Notes under the pieces: generated by a model | What the model was told of the DNA's origin: nothing | Database searches by the model: none | What the model saw: only the letters and a program-made list of their open reading frames with translations | Shown: one piece after another, positions 24,795 to 38,447 of the stretch | Layout: each line of letters starts with the position of its first letter | How positions within the stretch are numbered: position 1 is the first letter of the stretch | Origin: Bigelowiella natans CCMP2755 | Taxonomy: Eukaryota > Cercozoa > Chlorarachniophyceae | Assembly (NCBI GenBank): GCA_000320545.1 | Contig: ADNK01000510.1 | Span: forward strand, 12,501 to 76,500 | DNA length: 64,000 bases | Direction of reading: 5' to 3' | Program-made: the position numbers and the translations under genes

Positions 24795-27418
24795 TGTTAT
24801 CCTAATAAATCATCCCACACTACCCTAGTCTTCTCCTTGGAGTCCATCTGTACAGCTTGCACAACCGTTGCATATTCAAAGGTTCTCTTCGACTCGGGGT
24901 CTTGAAAGCCGTAGAGGTGATCTCCAACCTTAAGTTGATGCCCAGGAACCATACCGCTGTGCTTCTTCCAGTCGTAGGTGATTGTGGACTCGGTGTTGTA
25001 TCTTAGGAGGTCAGCCGAGCGACGCATAACAACACCCCACTGCATGAAGTCCTCGAGGGTCTTGACAGTCAGCTCTACGAATCCCACGTCGATGAGGAAG
25101 TTAGTCATGTGAGCCATAGTCTCCCCGTCGAGCTGGACGAAGAGGTCTTCGAAACGAGTTCCGAGGTGGAATCTCAGCATTGCAATCCAACGGGGATCGA
25201 GACGAACGACCTGCGAACGCTGGAACGCACTCGCCCCATCCCTGAGAGCGTCACGTTTCTCCGAGATAGTCATGGTACCGCCGCTGCGTAGGACAGATCC
25301 GAGGACGTGGAAGCCCGTGAGCAGACCAGTAGGCCCACCACCGACAACGTGGAAGTGCTGAGGCCTGACAGGGTAAATGCCCCTCTCCCTGAGTCCGAAG
25401 ATGGTTTCAGAAGTTGTCTTAGCACTCGATGGTTTATCCCAAGTGGTAGCTCTAGTTTGAAGGTTGTAGTAGTACTGTCGTCCTTCGTCATCAACGAGAG
25501 CGAGCCATCCCTCCGGAAGGGCGTCGGAGACTACATAGGAGTCATCGCCATGCTGGGTCCTCCAAGGGAATGCTGCAACTTGTCCGTTGGTGTCGGTAAA
25601 TCGAAACGTGTCGTCCTTAGAATCAAATGACTGCAGAGTGAATTCCTCATCCTTGCCGTGAGGATGATGGCGCTTGAACCAGTACTTGTTTCCGATTTGG
25701 AGATCGCTGGAGATACGAATACGCGATGCGCCCTTCATAGCTCGAAGGTTCCTGATCTTCGACTCATCGAGCTCGGTAGCTTGAAGCTGCGAGACGACCT
25801 GAAGGTCTCGCAATGGTCGTCGGAGTTTCGCGTGATCGAGGAATGCGTTGATGCCGAACACCCTGAGGTTCTTAAGCTCGAAAAGCATCCAGGCCTCCTG
25901 TGCTGCAGCAATCATACCAGCGACGGGCTTCTTCATCTCCTTCTCCAGGCGGCGGATCTCCTCATTGAAACGGAATCGGTAAATCTCACGCTTAACAAGG
26001 GACCTGATACGCTTGACAAGGAAGTAGTAGATAGTCCTCTTCTCAGGGCTGGAAACCTTTTTGTCGGCGAACTCGAGGAACGTCCTCTTATCCTTAGGAT
26101 TCAGCTTATCCAAAGCGCTGTCCATCATGCGAGCTGTGATGCCGTCTACATTGAAGTTCTGGCGATCCTTTAGGTACATAGGAATGATCTGCTTGAAGCG
26201 AGAATCGGTTGGATATTTCCAGTCAATGTTCTCGACGACTTTGATACCGAGCTTGATGCCGGATCGCACACCGAAGATGAGATTCACTACCTCCTTGGAT
26301 TCCTTCTCGAGGCGATCTACGGACTCTACGAGACAGTCGACCCATGCTGCAAGAGGGCGCAGACGAGAAGGCACCCCAGCGCAAACGTGCTCCATAAAGT
26401 TGAGCTTGAAGTCGTTGACCAAGACGCGTAGATGGGTGAAGTCATCACGAGGCTCGAGCAACTCGCATTTCCTGACGAAGGGGGCCATTTCGATGTTGTC
26501 CCTCTCGTTGATGCCACGGAGGGCGATGAGCTGTGTGATTATAGCAGGTAGGGCAACACGCATGGCGTTGACAGGATCGAGGAGCTCTTGGCGCTGGTGA
26601 CCGAAGTTTCCAGGCTCATTGCTGAGCATGTAGCGCCAGTGTTTGGCAGCTGCACGCATCGTGTGCTCGAATCCGTTATCGACGATGGTGAGGTTGGGGT
26701 TCGCGAAGAAAGCACGGATAACAATCTCGTCAGTTGGGAGCCTGTTCAAATTGCGGTACTCTTGGGTCTTGACTCGGCCGATATGCGTTCCATGCTGAGC
26801 CCTGTTGACCGACTCAAGCCCGTTTGCAGGAGCCAGGTTCTGGGCTGCTGCATCCCCGTCGGAGACAAGCTCCTCACGGTTTCCAGTGAGGTACCTCGTG
26901 TACCAACGACCTTCTCCAAGAAGTCTACGGAAGAGAAGGGTGACCACGTTTCCGAATGTTGGAGCGCCAATCTCTGTTCCTGGGAAGTCTCCAAGGAAAT
27001 CCAGGATCTTGATCCACTCAAGCCTTGTGGAATTATGCCAAAGAATATCAAAGATTGGGAGGGCCTGTACAATGATTCTGCCCACATTCTTGTTCTTGAA
27101 GGCCTGCTCCATGTGGAAAGGAACGTTGCAGCCATCCTCGAGCGCACCCATGAATCTGTCGAGGAGGTAGGCCTCCACAGGCATGAGGGAAGGCACACTG
27201 ACTTGCAGCGCCCTTGTGAGACGGTATCTGTTGATTTGATCAGCTCGGATACGAATCACAGACTGGATAAGACTGCGCCATGCACGAGCTCCCCATTTGA
27301 GGGAATGAGGGTTCTCCTTGGGATTTAAGTCATATGATTTCTGATTAGATGCATCAAGCGCAGTGTGAGTTGCCGGTTGGGATAACGGTTCCATTCGCAT
27401 TATAAGGGGCACACCTCT

Positions 27419-27463
<45 letters not shown>

Positions 27464-28271
27464 CTAAATCAACACAATTAACGAATAGTAACTGACAATG
27501 AGTTGCTTCATAGCGATACGGAGGCCAACTAGGATGAGAACTGAAGCCAACCAGGCAGCAGCAAGAATCGCCACCAGAATCATATCCATCCCTTGCTGAA
27601 AAAGTAGATGAGCCGAATAACATCAACCAAACTCAATTGTATCTATGAATACGCCTTCTTCTGTCCTAGCAATAAGTCTCTAAATTACCGCTACAAATAC
27701 GATGACTGTAACAAAGAGCGCAATGATCGGGAACCACATCAGGCAAGCCCAACGGTTCATCGTATCTAGCTTCCTTTGAGCACGGTGGTGGAAGACATCC
27801 AGCTTATTCTCAATGTTGACGTCCTCCAGGTTGTCGATGGCGATGATTTTCAGCTCATACTGAACAAAGAATTCTGTTTCAGCTCATACTCGAACAAAAT
27901 TTGAGCATCGAGATATTCAATTTGATGCCTCCTCTCTTGTCTTCTCTTCTCCCACATTCCCCTCCCCTTGTTAGTGTTTTCTACCTCTGTCTTTGCTCTA
28001 CCCTTATGGGTAGGCTTGGTGTGGCCCGCATTTCCGGACGATTCGTGGATGTCGTTGCGGGAGCTCGTAAAGACCTGACCGTAAGTCGGGTGTGCTGGCA
28101 TGCTATCTGTTGTTATAACATTCAAAACAGACAAATCACAGTCTTTCATCATGTAGCAACAGTTTTCCAAGGTTGCATGCATCCTGTAACAACCTCAAGG
28201 GCAGAGGCAGCTAGTGGAAAGTGTGGTAGAGGTGCTGCGATGCGGTGGAGAAATGGGTTTTGAGGATACAT
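20301..28271 (-). CDS. Giant multidomain membrane protein: flavoprotein-like Rossmann segment, multiple membrane spans and three WW domains
   Basis: Six exons (28271-28194, 28074-28002, 27873-27689, 27595-27497, 27340-24824, 24704-20301) give 2,451 residues in one phase. The third and fourth exons encode two membrane spans (WFPIIALFVTVIVFV; MILVAILAAAWLASVLILVG). A long helical region without a known motif follows. A WW domain lies at about 755-787 (LPEGWLALVDDEG, TTWDKP). Next is a flavin/NAD-binding pattern at about 809 (HVVGGGPTGLLTG, then TISEKRDALRDG, later FVIATGK), as in FAD monooxygenases; it crosses the last intron. The C-terminal half has further spans (for example LVATGILVGAIGPIPVIIGIFF) and two more WW domains at about 2333 and 2414, with Asp runs and a DKMGGADKM repeat between. 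WW domains bind Pro-rich peptides. The family and the reaction are unknown. The splice joining 27497 to 27340 is uncertain (see findings). Confidence 0.7.
24755..24795. repeat. (TA)n run in the last intron of the giant gene
   Basis: A long TA repeat fills most of the 119-bp intron between 24704 and 24824, which interrupts the flavoprotein-like region. Confidence 0.9.
27428..27460. repeat. (CA)n run just inside a presumed intron
   Basis: On the coding (-) strand this reads GTGAGTGTGTGT. The repeat begins at a perfect donor sequence that directly follows an in-frame TAG. Confidence 0.85.
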
Positions 28272-29392
28272 AGCTTCTTAGCCAAGTTCCGACTGCCGTG
28301 TTGGGATCGATAACAAAGTTCCTTAGAGCGCTGCGACATTCTCACTACTCTGTCTCAAGCTCCGAAGCCTCAACATTGACAAAACAGTCGAAGACATTAT
28401 TCTGCCATGATTATAATGTTGTACTTTGCGTCTAGGCGAATTGAATGCCATTTAACCCAAATGACATCAAAAGTCCTCGGCATGTAGGGAGAATCGGCGT
28501 CATTCTTGCAGGTTGAATGTAGTGAAAACGGATTTATAACGCAAGTCCGAGCTACGAGCGTGCGACACACCGACTGGCGTGCGCCGGATTTTTTTTGCCT
28601 CGCGTGGGACTTGATGTGGGTAAAGTTCACCACATCAGGCTTTTCGCTCAACCAACAAGGAAAAAAGTAACTTGCTGGAAACATTCTGTGATTTGCACCA
28701 GTGCTCGCAATACTCAGCAACTGAAAATGTAGATGATGCACAATCTGTGAAAGAGGCACGTGTATTGCCCACGGGTGGTACCCGTCCGCCTGTGGCTGTA
28801 ATTTGTTTGCCCACACAGACACGCGCGATGCGCAAGTTTTTACGAAACATCAGAGAATCAACTAATCCAAGCTGGACCACGAGCCTAACATGCGCGGCAA
28901 TTTCTCCCCTTTCTCCAGAATCGCCCCTGATCAGTGGCAAAACGGATGAGTAGGTTTGTGCTCCATGCAGGTGTACTTGCTGCCATACGAGAGTACGAGT
29001 TGCTATGGTAGCATTTGCTCATTTCACTATATACGACAAACATCTATCATTGACGTAAGAAGGAAATCACACCGTATCTCTATCTATCTTCTAAAATTTG
29101 TTCTGCGACATGTCGTTGTGTCTGTCGCATATTTAGGATAAGCGTGGGTTTTCACATTCCACACAGACGGTACAACTTTTTAACTTTTTCACGTGTACCC
29201 CACCATCCTCGGTGATTTTCCCCTAAAACACATTGCATTATGCGGTTGCGTCTTGTGAATGAAGTTGATTTTCTGGTGTAACGTAGCGGTAAGTGGATCT
29301 ATCGCAGGAGTCGGTCAAAGAACGAATAAGCCCTCCTCAGCTTGAGTATTGGCGTGCAGAATCTAGTTGGAGCCTTAAGGACACGGCGCGAA
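28272..29392. other. Divergent promoter region between the giant gene and beta-mannosidase
   Basis: No supported gene. Overlapping ORFs of 93-141 codons occur on both strands around 28400-28950, but none has a convincing start, domain or splice continuation. The stretch should contain both promoters. Confidence 0.5.
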
Positions 29393-30589
29393 ATGGCTTC
29401 TGCCCTCCTGCCTCTATCCGTTGCGGTGGGTCTAGCAGTTCTCCCTGTCGTTGCCTCTGAGAACGTTATAGGTATGAGAGGAGAGTCTGTCATGTTGATT
29501 GATACGGAGCAACATAGGAAACATGACATGTATTTCTTCTGACCATCATCAGCCGGATCGTCTTTCATTCCCCTCTCCGGGGAGAAATCCTTCGGTAAAT
29601 GGACCGCTACGAACGGAGCCCTGACGATCAAAGCACAGGTCCCGGGGGATTTGATCACTGATCTACATACCAACGGCATTATCGAGGATCCTCTCTTTGA
29701 ACTTAACTGGAAGAATAGCAGCCTATGGGACTCGCACGTGTGGAACTACACCCGCTCATTCGAAAAAAGGTGAGTTTGAATGCTTTTTAATGGTGCATGT
29801 TCAATGCTGAGCTGAAAAGTCCCTCCTGGATGCCGCCACATTCTTGAATCTCCTCTACTCAGGTCTCTGTCTACAAACTCACTCCTCGTTTTCGAAGGAA
29901 TAAAGATGGGAGCTCGAATTTACTTAAACGACCGTTTAATATTATCAACTACTGACCAATTTCTGCGGTACACATATCCCATCTCCCAGGATGAATTGCA
30001 ATCATCCAACACCCTTACTGTGAGCTTCGACCCCCAGATAGCTGTCGACGGCCGGTTCATGGCCTGTTCGGGAGGGTGGGACTGGGCACCATACTCCAAT
30101 TCCAAGACCAAGGAAGGTGTGCGAACATTCAGCCGTGGAATATGGAAGGCGGTGTACTTGGTGGAGGTTGGGTCTCTCGCCATTACGCACATGGTTCCTA
30201 CAGTCCATTTCCTAGGGGACTATCCCCTGCATAAGCTGCAGGACGGCAAACATGCGGGATTTCGAGTCGATATCAGGACTCACATATGGGCTCCACGCAT
30301 ACAGAGAGGCAATTTTTTGGTCTGCGGGGACTGGGGGAGCAAACATGATGATGGGTGCGTCATCGGTGCGAGAGATCTCGAGGTCCCAAAGGGAGACTCC
30401 AACATCACGATTTCACTAAATGTTAGCTCGACCGATGTGAAGCTCTGGTGGCCAGTGGGCCTTGGTGGACAACCCCTCTATGATGTCACCGTTAAGTTTG
30501 TTCCCACGGTAGCATTACTACCTCTAGCTACTTCGAAGATGATCAAGACTTCTCGGAGAATCGGATTTAAGCATTTCGCCCTTGGTTGT

Positions 30590-30626
<37 letters not shown>

Positions 30627-30651
30627 TGTGTACAAAAAACACACACGCGCG

Positions 30652-30699
<48 letters not shown>

Positions 30700-33032
30700 C
30701 TCACAAAGTAGAATGTGTATTTCAGTAACTGGCAACGATACGAGCCCCGGCTTTGTAGTTGAGAACGAAGGCAAGGAAGGCACCCTCTCGCATGGGATGT
30801 ATTTTCGTGTCAATGGTGCAATCGTAATGGCAAAGGGCGCGAACATGATCCCAATGGAGGAGATGGAAGGCAGATTGGATGATCATGCGCACAGAGTCCT
30901 CGTCAAGAGCGCGCGGGACGCCAACATGAACATGCTCCGTGTTTGGGGGGGTGGCATGTACTTGCCGCAAGCCTGGTCTGCACCACTTTCAGTAGTAGAG
31001 TCAAATGTTATTTCAAACCTTGATTTTAGTGAGAATATTACCGGCGAAGTTTGGCTTTCTATGCCTGTTTGTTGTGGAACAGAGATACTCTACCTTGGGG
31101 CACTTATCGCTTTGATCAATTGTTGCGAATTCTTGTATTCAAATCGATTATAACTGTTATTATTCCTGACTATCATTTACATATACCAGGTACGACGCGT
31201 GTGATGAGGCTGGAATCATGGTGTATCATGACATGCAGTATGCGCAAGAAGGCCACAGCCCTGCAGACTCCACAACGCAACACCGCGAGCTCTCACATCA
31301 GGTACGAGCGCAAGCCAAATTGTTGTTGGTAGCAGTAGTAGTAGTAGTAGTAGTAGTGTTAGTAGTAATTGCAGAAATATTTATTCATATGAAGCGAATG
31401 ATACCAAGCGAGGGCCATCCACCCGCTAAGAGATTAAATTACCAAAAAAAAAAACGTTTTTTTGCGACACAAGGTTAGTCAAGATATAGTGATATAATGA
31501 CTCTCTCCTCCTCCTCCTCCTCCTCACATCCTGCTGAATGGAAAAACGCACTTGGGCAGGTGCGGCGGCTTGCCCACCACGTCTCCATTTCACTCTGGGA
31601 TGGCTGCAACGAGTGCCAGGTGTACATGAACACCTCTACCAAGATCTACGCCGACTTCGTGATGAGCGTTGTCGCTACTGAAGATGGCTCGAGGCCAGTG
31701 TGGCCGTCCTGCCCAGCACTCGGTTGGTCGGAAGGAGTTGATCGTCTCACTTCAATTCCCATTCCCGGTGGGGTGTTACAAACACCATTTAGCGGGAGAA
31801 CGATAGAGGAACATGGACCGTACCTCCATGGAACAGGTTTCATTTATTCTTGCTATTATTATATTTGTTGTTATTATTGTCTATTGTAGCAATGCACGAT
31901 TGTCATCATCGTCGTCATAGTGAAAGGGAGGAGAAGGAGGAGGAAGAGGAAAGGGAGGGAATCCTACTACTTGTATGGAAGACTGTGTTGTGTGAGGATT
32001 ATTGATGCAATGATGAACGTTGCGGAGTAGTTGTGGTGTCCTGATGATCGTTTATCGTATATGTTCCTGTCTGTCGATTCAATTCCCCCTTTCCGACGCT
32101 GGCCACTGCTCAGGGTTTCCCAGCGTGAACGGATGGGGAGATGACTACTACTTCGAGCCTACAGTACCGCTGAATCTAACACAAGAAGAGGAGGAAGGGG
32201 AGCAAACAGGGCCAGGACTTCTCAACGTCTTTGCATCTGAGTTCGGAGCGTCTGTGATGTCCTCATTCGAATCCATGTCGCCCACGCTAAGACCAGAGCA
32301 TTGGGGTCTACATGGCGGAGAGCCATATGACACATGCACAAAAGGCTTCGAGGGAACATGTGTCGGCAACAACCCTATGGCGGAGAGAAACTGTAATGTA
32401 GTACTAGTACTAGCAGAAGCAGTAGTAGTGGTAACAAGAGAACATTAATCATCTATATGTTTGTGGCGGCGTGCTGCTTCTTGTGCAAGGGGGGCAATTG
32501 TGTTGTGTAATTCATGATGATGCTGGTGATGACGATGTATGCCAGTGCGACGGTGTGCACGCGCAAATATTGGTCGAAATATAGCCGGCGTCTTCTCTAA
32601 ATGATCTTTGTCCTCTTCCTCTTCCTCCCTTCCCCCGACTACATACAAGATCCTTGTGACAACTTGATCGAGGTGTACTTCGGACCAGAAGTGCTGCGGA
32701 ATGCCAATGCGACCGGCGAGCACGTGTTTAAGAAGCAGCTTTACCTTTGCATGCTTGCACAGGCTCTGCACGTCAAGGGCAACATCGAGACTCGTCGAGC
32801 AGCAAACACCTTTGGCCTTCTGATATGGCAGTTGAATGAGATCTGGCCGACGGGTGGGTGGGGCTCTGTCGAGTATGGAAACAAGGACGCACAAGGGCAG
32901 GTTATTGGTGGACGATGGAAACCGCTGCATTACTTCTACAGGTACTACTACTAGTAGTAGTTATAGTAATGGGGGACAAGAGCGAGAGAGAGCTCCAGAG
33001 CGTAATATATGGGAACATGCTCGAATAGAATT

Positions 33033-33067
<35 letters not shown>

Positions 33068-33533
33068 CATGCATGCATGCATGCATGCATTATACACACA
33101 CCGCATTTACCTACACATGCATATACACGTACAAAACACAGGCAGTCAGCACTTGCGGACGTGATGGCTACGTGTGCGCCATCGGGTGTATGCTACGTCA
33201 AGAATGATCTTTCTGCAGAATTCACCGGTGATCTGTTGATAGAAGCTGTGAATCTCGAAAAGGGCGAAGTCATCCCCCTCCATCACGAACCGAACTTGCA
33301 AATGCCTCTTGGTCCTGGTGTAAGTAAGTGGTTCACGATCAAGGAGCAGCTGCCTCAAGAAGACCCTTCCACTTACGTCCTCATCGCTCATGCTAGTAGG
33401 CATCATTATGAGAAATCATCATCATCATCATCTTCTTCTTCTTCTTCTTCTTCTCAACGAAGTGCTGTCGTTTCCGCCAACACCATCCTTCTGGATACTC
33501 CGAGAAAGTATTCCCACCTCCCTTCCCCCTCCC

Positions 33534-33584
<51 letters not shown>

Positions 33585-34092
33585 GCTAACCTCTGTGAGG
33601 ACTCTTTGGTGATTACAATTCTTCACTTCTCAGCTTGCAGCTTCGTCGTGCCAATGTGCAGTTTCAAATCGCTGAGCACCCTAATGCGGATAAGACCGTC
33701 AACATTCAGCTTAGGACTGACGTGGTATTAGGAGTAATTAAAATGAGCGCGCGTGATACGTATGAGTACTAAGAGTCGTATCGTCGACGATATTTACTCC
33801 TTTTGCGATTAGTATCTGAGGATATATTGTAGAGAAGGCTGGTGACGGCTGATGACTTTCATTATTGATTATGTGGCAAAAATCATTTCTATGCTATCAT
33901 TAGGTGGCCCTCTACGTTACATTGACAACACTCGCGCAAGGAAGGTTCTCCGACAATTGCTTTGTTGTTTTGCCGGGAAGAGAGAGTGTGATTACGTTCA
34001 TCCCATTTGGACCCCTGAACCTTGAAGTATTGCGTGCTTCCACTCGTGTTGAGGACCTCTCGTCGTACCTGGCAACATCATCGTCAGCATAA
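29393..34092 (+). CDS. Beta-mannosidase, glycoside hydrolase family 2
   Basis: Releases terminal beta-mannose from glycans, probably in the lysosome/vacuole or outside the cell. Eleven exons (29393-29471, 29553-29769, 29863-30584, 30726-30975, 31190-31301, 31560-31836, 32114-32392, 32650-32941, 33142-33507, 33634-33724, 33904-34092) give 957 residues, close to the roughly 880-residue animal enzymes. The start ATG at 29393 encodes a signal peptide (LPLSVAVGLAVLPVVAS). Family landmarks are KAQVPGDLITDLHTNG, CSGGWDWAPYSN, MLRVWGGGMYLPQAW, and the acid/base Glu in SISLWDGCNECQ (about residue 477). The nucleophile Glu lies in VFASEFGA (about 595), and LLIWQLNEIWPTGGWGS follows. A Ser run inside the ninth exon (about 33415-33455) is read as coding because the frame stays open. 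Several introns carry (CA)n, (CAG)n and (CT)n tracts. Confidence 0.93.
30585..30725. repeat. Compound (CAG)n plus (CA)n microsatellite forming an intron
   Basis: The third intron of the beta-mannosidase gene is almost wholly microsatellite: AGC repeats, then GCGCGC, then a long CA run, ending in tttcag. The ORF happens to stay open through it, so a naive caller would insert a Ser/His/Thr tract that breaks the domain. Confidence 0.85.
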
Positions 34093-34211
34093 CATAGCGT
34101 GATCTTCTAGGGAGTAGTGTCGCCATGATGGTTCATTGATTCGAGCATCTATTCGATGTTGAACAGAGCGAAGATTACATGCACTCAGCATTCTATAGAC
34201 ATGCAGATCGC

Positions 34212-34258
<47 letters not shown>

Positions 34259-35178
34259 ATCTCTCTCATGTGTGTGTGTGTGTGTGTGTGTTGTGTCATT
34301 GGCCTGCAGCAACTACAGCTACAGTTTATAAGCAGTGTGCACTGCTAGACTGACACACAGAGAGAGAAAGACAGCGCTAGAGCGCGGATGCATGAGCAAA
34401 GCTAATCAGAACAACTGCAACTCATTGCGTGCACAGCTATAACAAGTACTTGAGAGCTACATTGTGACATCGTGACCAGCAGATTCCACATTAGTGCTGT
34501 ACGTAGCCGCTGCATTGCTAGATTGCACAGCTACATAAGAATGACCACTGAACAAATTTAATTTGATTCATTACTTCCGTCTAACATCGTGACACATCTA
34601 GCTAGTAGCTAGATATGTGCGCTATCCTAGCTAGCTAGTATCGCATGCTAGCATGTCTTCCTAGCTAGCCGCATCAGACGCTCAGGTAGTCATCTAGTCA
34701 TAGCCAGATGAGCCATTATAAACATACACGATACTGCACAAATAAAGTTATGGCTACTACTGCAACATCTAGATAAATTATGAGGCTGCATAGATGACAT
34801 GCAACTATCTCTAGATCTAGCTATATGTGAAGCGTGGAGTTACAGTTTGCTCTTGCTTCTGGACTAAGCAACCATTCGCAGGCAACGCTACGCTATATGC
34901 AGCATACAAGTTCATGCATGGCGTACAAGCCTAGCGGGTTTCTTGTGAAAATATAATTCATTAATAAGACCTGACATGATATTGCCCATTTAAGCGGCAT
35001 GCTAAAAGCTTAATACATGCCGAGCGAAGCACTTATCTGACTCACCATGACGTCGTAGACTGTGGATCGATTCACGATTTTGTGGTTCCTACTAGCAGAG
35101 CATCGAGGATATGATGGTGCCGTTCATATAAATCTGGATTTAATTTCTTTAAAATATGGATGATCGTGGACTGTTGCT
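34093..35178. other. Spacer between convergent genes, CTAG-rich
   Basis: No gene. A (CT)n run lies at about 34201-34267, followed by a CTAG/CATG-rich patch (34590-34930) with one copy of CATGCTAGCATG. Confidence 0.6.
34644..34655. repeat. 12-bp perfect palindrome CATGCTAGCATG, copy 5
   Basis: Fifth exact copy, just downstream of tandem CTAG words. Confidence 0.95.

Positions 35179-38447
<3,269 letters not shown>

Noticed and set aside
26588-27328. 246-codon ORF on the plus strand
   Set aside because: Same situation in the other long exon of the giant gene; antisense shadow.
28635-28953. Overlapping ORFs on both strands upstream of the giant gene
   Set aside because: No domain, no consistent splice continuation, and both strands are equally open, which is expected by chance in a GC-moderate spacer.
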